Origin: Oscarella lobularis
Lineage: Eukaryota > Porifera > Homoscleromorpha > Homosclerophorida > Oscarellidae
NCBI RefSeq assembly: GCF_947507565.1
Contig: NC_089177.1
Location: 1,674,001 to 1,738,000 of the forward strand
Direction: 5' to 3'
DNA: 64,000 nucleotides
Part shown: positions 45,782 through 56,471 of the stretch, piece by piece
Position numbering within the stretch: the first letter of the stretch is position 1
How the letters are laid out: each line of letters starts with the position of its first letter
Program-made: the position numbers and the translations under genes
The notes under the pieces: generated by a model
Database searches by the model: none
What the model saw: only the letters and a program-made list of their open reading frames with translations
What the model was told of the DNA's origin: nothing

Positions 45782-45981
45782 NNNNNNNNNNNNNNNNNNN
45801 NNNNNNNNNNNNNNNNNNNNNNNNNNNNNNNNNNNNNNNNNNNNNNNNNNNNNNNNNNNNNNNNNNNNNNNNNNNNNNNNNNNNNNNNNNNNNNNNNNNN
45901 NNNNNNNNNNNNNNNNNNNNNNNNNNNNNNNNNNNNNNNNNNNNNNNNNNNNNNNNNNNNNNNNNNNNNNNNNNNNNNNNN
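45782..45981. other. Assembly gap, 200 N
   Basis: Exactly 200 undetermined bases, the usual size of a placeholder gap. Flanking repeats and gene fragments should not be assumed to be truly adjacent. Confidence 0.99.
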
Positions 45982-46829
45982 AAGAGACAAATCGCGGCGT
46001 CCAAACCCCAAGGAATTAGTTTCTTTCTTTAGTTATACAGCTTTCCTTTTGTATGGACCGTTTCATTAATTGTATATTTCGTCGGATTGGAAGAGAACTA
46101 CACGACGAAGGAACCGGCGCTTGGAAATCAATACAAACTTACCTCAACGAGTGAAAAGGGGGCCCCACTGCCTCCAGCAACACTCTAAAAAAAACGTAAA
46201 ACTCTCAGCAACGGTGGACGAGATGCGTGCTTTTTCTCCGCAGAAAATCGTTCTACGCGTGCTTTCTCGTCGAATCACGAGCTTGAGGCGACGCGTCATC
46301 GCCCAATGAACGCAAATTTGTTCTCAGACGAGTCTTTCTCGGGCGAATACGCCTTCACTTGCGTCGAATCGATGCACGATTGGCTCGGAGAGATTGAAAC
46401 GGCAATAGACGATATTAGGAAGAAGGGGCTAAGGCCGCGCATGCGCGCTGTGCGGGTAGAGTCGCGATTCCGTGGGAGGTGCATTCGGCGTTGTCTCCCG
46501 CGCCAGTGGTACCATTTCCACTCTTCGCCCTTACGGTAAGCTTCTCGTAGACTTTGTGCGCACTTCCTGCTTTGGTTGTGTTCGCTGTTTAGGGATTTCT
46601 CTTCGCCAGGAGTCAGCCGAATCCAATATCCGGACCACGCCCCTATAGGGTAAAATCGCCCTTTTCTCGCCGGAACAGAAGTGGACGAACTAATGAATCG
46701 AACCCTCGCGGACGGAAACGTATTCTATACCGTAGCAAACGTAGTTTTTGATCAGAATGGCGAGGGTACTCGAGAGGAGGAGCGATTTTAATAAGATTGA
46801 TATTTACTTGCCTTCGTTCACCTTTCGGC
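45982..46829. other. Stretch after the gap, possible small exon, otherwise nothing
   Basis: A short open frame at 46306-46539 (MNANLFSDESFSGEYAFTCV) could be a first exon but has no recognisable domain. No other feature can be supported. Confidence 0.3.
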
Positions 46830-47915
46830 ATGGTTTCTGGCATGGCTTCTGGCGATCCTTCTCCTGATCCCAATAGCTGGACTGTTCCCCAGTTGAAATC
46901 GTGGCTGAGGGACAACTTCAAAACCGTTGTTCGCAGTGGAACAAGGTTAGAGTTACTGGAACGGGTGCTAAGCTTGTCGGCCACAAAGGAGGTTGAGAAA
47001 CAACTCAATGCTGAGGAGAAACGTGTTTCCACTCTTCCTTCTGTCGACTTCGGGATCCTGCCCCCAAAGAGGAACCCTGGGTGGGTGCCCTGCAGTGATG
47101 AATGTCCGCATTTGGCGGTGGATATCGTTCAATCATACCTTATTCCTTTTGGAGGATACACGAAAAATTGGAAAAGTGGTTGCCAGCTATCCGAAGACGG
47201 CCACGTTTTTGATATTCAATACCACCGTGGTCTAGATGATGGAGTGAAATTTTGCAAGGGTAGCTGCAAGCCAACGATGTTATCAGTGCCAAAGTTCTAT
47301 GAGACATTTGCTGTTTTTAAAGTTGGAGAGTCAAACGTAATTGAGTCTGTTGAATCGGTGGGAAGCCTCTGCAAGGCTGGTCAATCGCAGTCTTGCAAGC
47401 ACAGCCGCGCTTCTCATTATGTATTCTTACTTGAGTGAGCCCAGCTGTACGTCAAAGGCTTGCTCGTGGATAACGCCTGGCAATCGACCGAGCGAGTTTA
47501 GCCTCGGTACTGGTCTCGACTTTGGAAAAGTTCAAAAGAGGGAAGAGTGGACGGGTATGGTTCTTGACGTGGAGGACTTGCAAAATCCTTAGTTGACGGC
47601 CAGCTAAATACAGCGTGGACTGCCTTCAAAGAAATTGAAATGCAGAAGCTCAGACTGCTCCACCAGTCAGAAGCTTCAGCTGTGCTTCCGGTTTGCATCG
47701 ATCCAATGGAGAAAATCAGCCGGCTGAATGCTGATAAAAGATTGGACATCATCACTGCTGATGATATTATTTCTTGTCTGACCATTACGGAATGCGAGAG
47801 AGACACCATTGAGAAAGCAACTCGTCAGCAAGCTCTGTCCGCAACCTGGAAACAACAGCGACTCTTCCGTATAACGTCCAGGAGGTGGCTGAAGTGTCGT
47901 TTTATTCAAATGTAG
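46830..47915 (+). pseudogene. SAP-SWIM-YqaJ-like protein, truncated
   Basis: It starts MVSGMASGDPSPDPNSW at 46830. A SAP domain (WTVPQLKSWLRDNFKTVV, LELLERVLSL) covers residues ~15-50. A middle region has GGYTKNWKSGCQLSEDGHVF and a Cys/His cluster (KFCKGSCKP, then CKAGQSQSCKH) typical of the SWIM-like finger in this family. A frame change near 47400 is needed to read on into SCTSKACSWITPGNRPSEF. The last block (47640-47900: IEKATRQQALSATWKQQRLF RITS) is the beginning of a YqaJ-type recombinase/exonuclease domain. The nuclease core is lost after 47.9 kb, where a WDR35-like exon follows. Proteins of this architecture are common in sponges and cnidarians and are probably mobile-element derived. 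Confidence 0.65.
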
Positions 47916-48001
47916 TGTTGTGACCGTAGTGCGTGTTTTATATAAAAAATCATTATTAGCGGAGCTCTTCTATTTTTATCGATATTTGGTTGTTATTATA
48001 G

Positions 48002-48098
48002 GAGCTGTTCAGGTGATTTCCTGGAATGATCATCACCAGAAGCTGACTACGAGTGATCAGCAGGGACTTATCATTGTGTGGATGCTGTACAAAGAAAC
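48002..48098 (+). pseudogene. Isolated WD40 exon of WDR35 (IFT121)-like gene
   Basis: An acceptor (TTATTATAG) precedes [20 protein letters not shown] and then [11 protein letters not shown], followed by a GT. The [15 protein letters not shown] string is diagnostic of the second WD40 repeat of the intraflagellar-transport protein WDR35. No neighbouring WDR35 exons are visible within the window; the next sequence is a 242-bp duplicated segment. It is either one exon of a gene shattered by insertions or a retained fragment. Confidence 0.65.
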
Positions 48099-48105
48099 GT
48101 CTTAC

Positions 48106-48347
48106 ACGATTTTTAAAAATGACTTGGACGATTGTGTTTGGCAGTGATATTATCGCAATTGGAGAGAGTTGCGACGTCATGCCAAAAATCTTACCTAAAT
48201 TTGACGAAATTGGTTGAATACCGGTAAAACTCCGTCGAGATTGATGTTAAATTGTATACGCAAATTTTTACATGTAGATTGAAGCATCCAGGACCGATCA
48301 CGTTGAACAAAATCTTCGGAGATTGCTCTAGGTACTATAGTGGCCAC
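48106..48347 (+). repeat. 242-bp duplicated segment, copy 1
   Basis: ACGATTTTTAAAA to TATAGTGGCCAC, about 93-95% identical to 56472-56713. An embedded stretch after TAG reads RLKHPGPITLNKIFGDCSRY (copy 2 TTLNEIF), with conservative differences, so it may be an old exon. Confidence 0.85.
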
Positions 48348-48349
48348 AA

Positions 48350-49466
48350 TCTAAAAGTAAATCCGTACTCGACGTCTCCGCGAGACCGAAGCCAAGCCGC
48401 CACCAGACGGAGCAATTTCGTGAACACTCGCGGAGCGGAGCTGAGCCCGAAGTGCATACAGCGAAAGCGATACAGCTGGCCTTGAGAGGTGAATGCCAGG
48501 AATTTCCGGTGGTGCGGTGCCACTGCCACTGTAAAGTGTGCGACCTTCAGGTCGATCGGCCAAGCAGTCGCCTTTCTGAAGAAGGTCCCGTACCAGATGG
48601 ATTCCCTCCATCTTGAAGTGTTCGTACTGGATGAATCTGTTGAGAGGGCGGAGATTCGAATACTACTGGACGCCACTGCCCCCCTTTCTTCGGGACCAGA
48701 AACAGGGCGCTCACAAAGCAGACCGCCTGCGCAGTGATCTGTTCGATTGCGCCTTTCTGGAGCATCGACTGCAATTCCGCTTGCACCAGAGGTCGCTGTT
48801 CCGCGGACCACGCTTGCTCCTGCGGCAATTCTGCTGGTGCGGCGGAGACAGAAAGTCGAGAGATAGCCCCTCGACTGCCTCCAGAATCCAGCGATCTGTC
48901 GTGATCGACAGCCACGTATTGAGATAAAGAGAAAGACGTGCCGCAAACGGCGGCTTGACGGGGATTACAGACGAACAACAACAACTGACGACATGCTGAC
49001 GGTATCTATTAATTCTACTGGACCCGGAGACCGGGCTAGTCCTTCTGAGGAGCTGTTCCCCTCCTCGTTGCGAAGTCGGATTGGGGGCTCCGAAACTGGT
49101 TCGCCGCCGGGGGTAATGGCCCCGGCCGCTCTGCTGCGGAAAACGAAACCACCGTGATCCGGGGAACGGCCTCTCCTGAGTCGGGGCACCACGAAAAAAC
49201 GGCCGTTTACCAGTCCCGTTCCCGGAGCGGGAGCCGCCGCGAGAGGTTGATCCCCACGATCTCACCGTCTTCACCGCGTCCGCCAGAGCGAAGTCGGCTT
49301 TGACCAGCTTCTTCAACTTATCTTTAAAGGAGTCGCCAAAAAGACGTGGCGGATCTTCTTCCGGTGTTGACCCTTCTGCGTAGTGAGCAAATTTGGGTTC
49401 ATTTGATCGCAAAATCTGTTCTCGCCGCATTTCTGAAAGAGAATTACTAGCGTTGCCAACCAGCAC
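48350..49466 (-). pseudogene. DIRS-type gag and reverse transcriptase fragment
   Basis: Minus-strand start MLVGNASNSLSEMRREQILR, then LFGDSFKDKLKKLVKADFAL, a Gly/Arg-rich linker (GSTSRGGSRSGNGTG), LNTWLSITTDRWILEAVEG and LDFLSPP. These are typical of DIRS gag and the gag-RT border. After frame changes the RT start follows (CFVSALFLVPKKGGQWRPV; HLVRDLLQKGDC; YRFRCMHFGLSSAPRVFTKL). It stops abruptly at 48350 before the catalytic YxDD. This DIRS lineage is clearly different from the two Ngaro copies. Its 5' end abuts the A1 repeat of Ngaro copy 2 with only about 14 bp between. Confidence 0.8.
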
Positions 49467-49580
49467 TAGCGAACGCTGAGTGAAGTCTAACCCCCCACCC
49501 AGTTAGACGCGGTTGATATCCTGGCTATCGGGGGGGACACTAGGTAAGGCGCGCGCTGGCAGCGTAGGAGTCAGTCGTAG

Positions 49581-50233
49581 TAGCCTCGATACTCCAGACC
49601 CTCGCGCGTTAAGGGGGGTGTGGTTGGCAAGAAGGTCTGGACGCACTCTGTAGAAAGCCGTGGGCAGATCACGTGGTTTTTCGAACCGAGCGAGCCAATC
49701 ACAGGTCTCGATACCCATTAGGACATACGTACACTGATTGGACGCGGACCTAACTTCGTTTCGCTACGAGTAATTTAGCTACGGCGTACGCTACACCGGG
49801 TTCCTATGTAATCGAAGGTTCGCTGCTTTTCCGGCGTTACTTCTCCTTCAGATCTTCGCGTAAAGTCGTTGGCTATCAAAGAACCCGAAAGAACGTTAGC
49901 GATTGGGAAAAAGCTCGGGCAGACCTCTCGCGGGCCTTCATCCAACGCTCGCGCAACGATGTCCGTACACGCGCGAAGAGATTTCCTTCGTTTAGGGACT
50001 TCCGCGACTGTTTTATCGAGTAGGAGTGCCCATTAGAAGAAGGTACATTTGTTAACGAAGTTAGATCCGCGTCCAATCAGTGTACGTATGTCCTAATGGG
50101 TATCGAGACCTATGATTGGCTCGCTCGGTTCGAAAAACCACGTGATCTGCACACGGCTTTCTACAGAGTGCGTCCAGACCCTCTTGCCAACCACACCCCC
50201 CTTAACGCGCGAGGGTCTGGAGTATCGAGGCTA
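49581..50233. mobile_element. MULE-like MITE, 653 bp, ~188-bp TIRs, 9-bp TSD
   Basis: Starts TAGCCTCGATACTCCAGACC, ends with its reverse complement. TIRs 49581-49768 and 50046-50233 differ at only a handful of positions. The direct repeat CAGTCGTAG flanks it exactly (49572-49580 and 50234-50242). Long TIRs plus a 9-bp duplication are characteristic of Mutator-like elements. The interior has no transposase. High TIR similarity indicates recent activity. It splits the A1 repeat of the Ngaro element, which predates it. Confidence 0.9.
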
Positions 50234-50275
50234 CAGTCGTAGCTACTCATCACTGCGAAATTCTTTTTTTTCTCT

Positions 50276-51925
50276 ATGGAACAGCAAACGCGACCAACAG
50301 GAGCGGGAGTGCTGACGCGCAGCCAAACACGGACGTCGTCGTTGGCCCCGGCAGCCTCGGCGGTTACATCGACGCTGCTTTCGGCCGCGCCCGTGGCCGC
50401 TATTACGACCGCTCCGCTTACGACGAGCGTACTCGCTCCCACTCGACAGTCGGCCACGGCGACACCGGCGACGGGAGCTTTGGGATCGCAATCGCAACCT
50501 CAACAGTCGGACATCCTACTCCAGACAGCCGATGGCCGCCGCGTTCCGTTACGCGCGTTCGTGCAGTCAGTGGTGGCGGAAAACGCGTCAACGCGCGCAG
50601 GTAGGCAGGGGTCGGTTAAGCGGTTGCGACGGCGTTGCCGATCGCACTACGTATTGGGGTCCCAGTTGGGCGCGTTGGCGCTCGACCAGGGCGAGCCAGC
50701 GGTTGGCGCCCAATCATCCCATCTTGGCGGGAACGCTTTCGCGCGCGCGGGATAGGCGATAGGCGGAGCTAAGCTGGCATACTTCCTACAGGTGGCCTGG
50801 GAAGGGGCGGGCTAGGAAGTCTGCCCTCGGCGGGTCTGTTGTCGGCTTTGGACCGCACACAGGCGGCGGCGGCTGGCACTCGACCAGGGTTGAGGGGAGA
50901 CCAGTCCCAGTTCCCGCTAAGGGGCGGGTTCACCTTCGGGTCTGGTCGACGCTCGCAGGGCGAGAGCGCGGTGCGTTTCGCGTCGGCGTCAGGATCGACA
51001 CCGAGCAGCGCGGCGGTGGTGCAACCGCCGCCACCCGGAGTGCCGGGTGCGGGCGTTGGCCTGTCCACGGCGGGGCCTCAGCCATCGCTGGGCGCGGGTC
51101 ACGACGCACACGGGGGCGGGACGGCGTCGACGCAATGGACGCTTCCGGCGTGGACCCCTCCTCCCGGATGGTGGGATATGGCTCCGGCGGCAAAAAAGGC
51201 TCGCCCGGCCCCTTTCTTTATGGGAGAGGCTATCCCACTGGTGCCAGGCAGGGCGGTCAATAAAATCTTGGCAGGAGAATATATTGATTTCTCGGAGTTG
51301 CTCCCGGACAATACGGAGCTGATGCGCAGGGACGGCGAGAGGGATATGGCGGCGGGGTGGCAGTCAGTGCGCTCGCCGATACGACGTCTGACGTCCCTAT
51401 TGTCCTGGGTTCAGGCATATGCCGCCTTTACCGCGGTGGTGCTCTCGCACCAGCCAGATCGCTCCACAGAGCTGATGGCATACCTGCGGGTGCTGGTGCG
51501 GGAGGCACAGCGGTGCGGCGGAACGGGCTGGAGAGCGTACGACCAGAAATTCCGCATGCAGGCCGGGGCGTACCCGTCGAGCGCCTGGACGTCACTCCAG
51601 ACAGCAATATGCGGCGGAACGTTCTGGTCGTCTAAACACGCCGGGGCAAAGACACCGGTCGTGTGATCACTGCCTTGAGGCCGATCACTCAACAGAGGAG
51701 TGCGCGCTGGCCCCGGCAGCGGATGTGGTTAATCGCCCGTCGAAAGCGAAACCACTTAAGACGAAGAAGTCAACAACCGCAAAATTCTGTCGACAGTTCA
51801 ACTTCGGTAAGAAGGGGTGCAACTACGGGGCTGACTGTGTGTTTGCGCACGTTTGCGCAAAGTGCGGTGCCGAGGGGCACAAATCGGGAGCCTGCAAGCT
51901 GCCCGCAGCAGCGCATGGGCAGTAG
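50276..51925 (+). pseudogene. Ngaro gag-like protein, copy 2
   Basis: Starts MEQQTRPTGAGVLTRSQTRT, low-complexity Ala/Thr/Ser region. Frame changes occur near 50.6-50.84 kb. The central conserved block is at 51.23-51.66 kb (KILAGEYIDFSELLPDN, WRAYDQKFRMQAGAYPSSAW) and the cysteine tail at 51.79-51.91 kb (FCRQFNFGKKGCNYGADC, CAKCGAEGHKSGACKLP). It presumably packages RNA and recombinase; the product would be interrupted. Confidence 0.8.
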
Positions 51926-52109
51926 CCAGCTGGCCAGGAAAGTCTCGGCGTAGGGTTACGGACTTTAGATAATGGCGCTGTGTTGCGCGCACTGCCTTTG
52001 AGCGTTGGCTCGTTTTTTCTGGGAATGGCATGGGTCGGGGTCCGGGAAGCCGTCTTTTGTGTTTTACTGCGGTTAGGACTTGTTAGTATAACAACCTGTT
52101 GCTACGCGC

Positions 52110-53950
52110 GTGATGGGCGTGTCTCTCGTAGATGCGTGTGGCTTGGTCAACGGACACCACGTTTCACTGCCCCGGTTGCGATCGCTTGAAACGGCGGACG
52201 CATCTGGGACACCGGCGCTCCCCGACTGGGCAGGCGCGTCGTCCTCGCCGGTGCGAGTGGAAGCATGGCGGTCAGCGCTGGCGAAGCACCACGATAGGGA
52301 GTTCGCGCTGTTCATCGTAACGGGCCTGGCGGAAGGTTTCCGGATCGGGCACTAGAGCTTGCATGTGCGCAGGATGGGTCCATCTCGCAACATGAGGTCG
52401 GCCGGGGAGCACCCCGACGTGATGAAGCGTTACTTGGACGAGGAGCGGGCATCAGGCGCCATACGCGGTCCAGTGCAGCACCTCGAGGCCGTTCATGTGA
52501 GCCTGTTCGGCGTCATCCCCAAATCAGGCCCTCCGGGCAGGTGGAGGCTAATTGTGAACCTTTCGTCGTCTACAGGCGGTAGTGTTAACGACGCATTTCC
52601 CCTGCAGCCTGCTCGGTGGAATACGTGCGCCTGGACGAGGCCGTTCGCCGATGCGCGCGGCTTGGCAAGGGGACGTCGCTGGTCAAATTAGACATCAAAA
52701 GCGCGTACCGTATGGTGCCGGTCCATCCGGCCGATCGGCACTTACTTGGCGTCGCATGGAGGGGCGACGTGTTTGTGGACACGGCACTACCGTTTGGCCT
52801 TCGCTCTGCCCCGGTGATTTTTTCGGCGGTGGCCGACGCGTTGCTGTGGACAATGTTGGACCGGGGCATCCAGGACGGAGTTCATTACCTTGATGATTAC
52901 TTATTTCTGGGCTCCCCGGCAACGGCGGCAGGCGAGCGCAATCGCAGGATTGCGTTAGAGACCTGCGCGGAACTAGGGGTACCGGTTGCGGTGCAGAAGC
53001 TGGAGGGTCCGAGTACGCGCGTAGTCTTCCTTGGTTTGGAGTTGGACACCGAGAAGCAGGAGATTCGGTTGCCGGCCCAAAAGCTTGACAGAGTGCGGGG
53101 GTTGATCCGCCTGTGGCAGGCGCGGAAAAAATGCTCTAAGAGGAACCTACTCTCGCTGGTGGGTCTACTACACCACGCCGCGACGGCGATCCCGGCCGGG
53201 CGGTCATTCGTCCGTCGATTGATTGACCTGTCCATGGTACGGCCGGCGATGCACCACGTCATCCGTCTGAATGCGGAGGCAAGAGCGGATCTGCTCTGGT
53301 GGGCTACGTTCTTAGAGCGTTGGAACGGGCGTGGACTCTATGCCTGCATTGCGGCAACCCCGTCGGTGGTGGTACAGACCGATGCTTCGGGTCTATGAGG
53401 ATGCGGGGCAATCGCGGGGAGCGTCTGGTTCAGCCAGCAATGGTCGCCCGGCTGGCTCTCGGAAAAGATCGCGGCGAAGGAATTAGCGCCGGTGGTGGTG
53501 GCCGCGGCGGTGTGGGGCCGCGACTGGACCCGTTCGTCCGTGCTCATAGAGTCGGATAATTTGACCGTGGTGGCAGCAGTCAACTCGGGTTCAAGCCGGG
53601 ACGCGTCGCTGATGCCGTTGCTGCGGTCCTTGCAGTTTGTGAAGGCAATGTTTGCCTTCTCGCTGCGGGCGCGACACATCCCTGGCGCGCGGAATGTTGT
53701 GGCGGACGGCTTGTCAAGAAATCAATTGCTAGCTGATGTACGTATGTTTGCCCCGCAGATGGCGTCCAAGATGTCGTCGGTGCCGGCGGAGATCTGGGAA
53801 TTGCTGGAGCCCAGCCGGGTCAACTGGTGTTCGCAGGGCTGGAGAGCGCGGTTTCTGGCTACGCTGCGCTGGGAATCGCCGCCTCCACCCGCCGGGCATA
53901 TCGCGCCGGGGAGAACCAGTTCGCCCGTTTTTGCCGGAATCTGGGAGTGA
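52110..53950 (+). pseudogene. Ngaro reverse transcriptase-RNase H, copy 2
   Basis: The RT is nearly complete: HPDVMKRYLDEERASGAI, FGVIPKSGPPGRWRLIVN, SLVKLDIKSAYRMVPVHPAD, VFVDTALPFGLRSAP, HYLDDYLFLGSP (catalytic Asp pair), FLGLELDTEKQEIRLPAQKL. RNase H follows: VVQTDASGL, then a TGA where Trp is expected (53398), VLIESDNLTVVAAVNSGSS and ARHIPGARNVVADGLSRN. A TAG lies at 52353 and a frame change near 52.61 kb. Otherwise all motifs are present. Confidence 0.85.
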
Positions 53951-54782
53951 CACCGGTACCAGCCTCCGAACACGTACTGACGTTATTTTGCGGTCCCTGG
54001 CGAGCGAGGGAAAAGCTTATAATACGATTAAACCTACCTGGCGGGGGTACAGCACTGGCAAGTGGTCTGCGGGTTGGGGGATCCCTTCTCGGCAACACAC
54101 CCCAACTGGACTTAGTTCTGCGTGGAATAAAACGGCGCCAGGGTGGCCCGGCACCGGACCGCCGTCTCCCGATCACGCCGGGGATACTGCGCCTACTGCG
54201 GGCGGTGTGGGAGAGAGCAGGCGACACATGGGACGCCCAAATGCTGTGGGCGGCGAGCTGCTGTGGCTTCTTTGGCTTCATGAGGTCGGGGGAGTTTACG
54301 GTGGCTGGCGAATTCGACCCGTCGCGTCATCTCTCGCCGGCGGATATTTCGGTGGATTCCTGAAGTTCCCCTTCGTGGGTATGCGTTCACCTAAAGCAAT
54401 CGAAGACGGATCCATTCCGGCGAGGGGTGGACGTGTATTTGAGACGCACGGACTCGGACTTATGCCCGGTGGGAGCGCTTCTGTCGTACCTGGTGCGTCG
54501 CGGCTGGGATCCGGGCTCCCTTTTCGGCATCGCGATGGGCGTCCACTGTCGAAGACGACGTTGGTTCTACGCATTTGCCAGGCGCTGACATCGCAAGGAG
54601 TGCGGGCGGGATCCTTTTCCGGTCACAGCTTTCGGATTGGGGCAGCGTCGACAGCAGCAGCGCGCGGTCTGGAAGACTCGACGATCCGAACGCTGGGAAG
54701 ATGGAAGAGCGACGCGTACCAGCGGTACATCCGGCTCCGCCCAGAAGAGATCGCGGCATTTAGCCAGAATTTATGCACGTAA
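53827..54782 (+). pseudogene. Ngaro tyrosine recombinase, copy 2
   Basis: Overlaps the end of RNase H in another frame. N-part: ALGIAASTRRAYRAGENQFA; core: AQMLWAASCCGFFGFMRSGE. The catalytic end is complete: SGHSFRIGAASTAAARGL (His-x-x-Arg) and WKSDAYQRYIRLRPEE with the nucleophile Tyr. Frameshifts near 53.99 and 54.53 kb and a TGA at about 54361 interrupt it. Confidence 0.85.
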
Positions 54783-54952
54783 CTCGGTCTGTTCGGGCGT
54801 TCGGAGACGTTTCGTTGGATCGCGCTCGCGTGTTATTCTTTTGTGGTTTCTCTGGTATGTGGTCAAGGGCCCGGATTTGGTGGTCGCGTGATTTTAGTGG
54901 GGTGGTCTGGGGCGTCGGTCACGGCGCATAGCCCCGCGCCCGACTTGTGTTT

Positions 54953-55432
54953 GGGGTGTTAGTTCGGCGACGCCTAACTTACAGGTGACCACTCCCACGG
55001 TGGGTACGCAGCCGGACACCTCCGGGCACCGACCAAACCCTTGCAGGGCAAGGGTGTACATATATACGGGTGGGATAGGTGGATGTCAAGTGAAGTCTAA
55101 CCCCCCACCCAGTTAGACGCGGTTGATATCCGGGCTATCGGGGGAGACACTAGGTAAGGCGCGCGCTGGCAGCATAGGAGTCAGTCGTCAGGCTGCCAGC
55201 GCGCGATCAGCTACTCATCACTGCGAAATTCCCTCCCTCCCCTCCCGCGGCAATACGTAGTTCTCCGCTAGCCTGGCTAGCGTGACGTGCCATACGGGGT
55301 GTTAGTTCGGGGACGCCTAACTTACAGGTGACCACGCCCACGGTGGGTACGCAGCCGGACACCTCCGGGCACCGACCAAACCCTTGCAGGTCAAGGGTGT
55401 AGATATATACGGGTGGAATAGGTGGATGTCAA
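54953..55432 (+). repeat. Ngaro 3' split repeats B1-A2-B2
   Basis: B1 54953-55089 and B2 55296-55432 are 137 bp each, nearly identical, and both end GGTGGATGTCAA. A2 (55090-55295) repeats A1. A2 holds a GCGCGCTGGCAGC...GCTGCCAGCGCGC inverted repeat (13-bp stems) whose second arm is absent from A1. Confidence 0.9.
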
Positions 55433-55867
55433 ATAATGGGCAAGAGCGTCGAGACCTCGACTGCTGCTCCCGAAACGGCCCCATCGGGGAACTCCTCCTT
55501 AATCGCCGCCCACAAACCCGTCAGTGGGCGGAAAGGACGTTATGCTGAACTCCTCGCAGCGTCGAATCCAAACGCTTAGGGAAGCGCGCGCCAGCAAAGT
55601 CTTTAATGAAATGGTCCACGAGAGGGAAGTTGAATATATGAAGTCTGTTTTATCAATATTGCACCCCGCTTTCTTTTGCTTGACCAAGTGCTGTTGTCAT
55701 TCAGGGCTAACTAGCATTTGATCTCTATCACGGATTACCTGAGAACGCGTATGGAGGCAGAGGAGGACGTTGGTGTGAGCATGAAATACATAGCACGTGA
55801 CTCTCGACCGATCACGAGAGTCCATTCTAGTGCGGAGAGTCACGGCTCTGTTATTAATGACTTATAG

Positions 55868-56300
55868 AATATTCGATGCAAATATTGCTTTTAGAAAAAC
55901 TTGATCCTAAATTTTTGAAAGCTTTAAAGAAACTAGTCGACAACTTGCGACAACAACATTATTCTGGTGATGCCTTCAGGATTCTATCTAAAATTAATAT
56001 TAATTTACTGCCTGTAGTTTATTTTAGATCACATCTAGAAAATGTTCAGGGTAAGATCCAATTTCATGTTAATTAAAACTGTGTGAATTGTTTTAATTCT
56101 CACCAGAAATTCCCGATTCGCAGCATGCGGAGCTGCAAAAAGAGAGTAAGTTAAAGCACCTTTATTTAGGCTGGATTAATCCTTTTCGTTCAAGTTTTAC
56201 GTATTGAAAGTTTTCAAGGACGTAAGAAGAAAATCTAAATACCTATTTAAACGTTGACTTTTATTTCTCTAAAGAAGAATACCTGGAAGCCGCCTCAGAA
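55868..56300 (+). CDS. Three small exons of an unrecognised gene fragment
   Basis: Exon 55868-56050 (MQILLLEKLDPKFLKALKKL; YSGDAFRILSKININLLPVV), bounded by TTATAG and GTAAGA. Exon 56107-56143 (EIPDSQHAELQKE), bounded by CACCAG and GTAAGT. A short exon at about 56278-56300 (KYLEAASE) precedes GTATGT. Phases are compatible. The first exon looks helical and could be part of a death-fold or scaffold protein, but I cannot name it. A further possible upstream exon is at 55524-55670 (VFNEMVHEREVEYMKSVLS). The gene is cut by the duplicated segment and the gypsy insertion. Confidence 0.4.
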
Positions 56301-56471
56301 CGTATGTCGTTGTAATTCACGTCTTTAGTATATTTATTATCTCTTTTCATATTATATTTAAATCTACATTAGCTAGTTTGCCTTTCTACTTTTTAAATTG
56401 TCTTGGACTATTTTTAAAATAATCTTGGGCGCATATTTAAAATTGTCTTGGACCATTTAAAATCGTCTTAT

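Larger units (their letters stand above)
49480..55432 (+). mobile_element. Ngaro retrotransposon copy 2, complete A1-B1-A2-B2 structure
   Basis: A1 begins GTGAAGTCTAACCCCCCACC at 49480. Downstream lie gag, RT-RNase H and tyrosine recombinase, then B1 (54953-55089), A2 (55090-55295) and B2 (55296-55432). Split direct repeats with a tyrosine recombinase and no methyltransferase define Ngaro elements, which are thought to integrate through a circular intermediate. Coding parts contain a few stops and frameshifts, so it is recently dead rather than active. A MITE sits inside A1. Confidence 0.9.

Noticed and set aside
45681-46069. Open frames across 45.7-46.07 kb
   Set aside because: They exist only because undetermined bases were translated.
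48120-48180. Possible snRNA or tRNA in the 242-bp duplicated segment (GGCAGTGATATTATCGCA)
   Set aside because: Superficial likeness to the start of U4 only; no conserved stem or Sm site could be traced.
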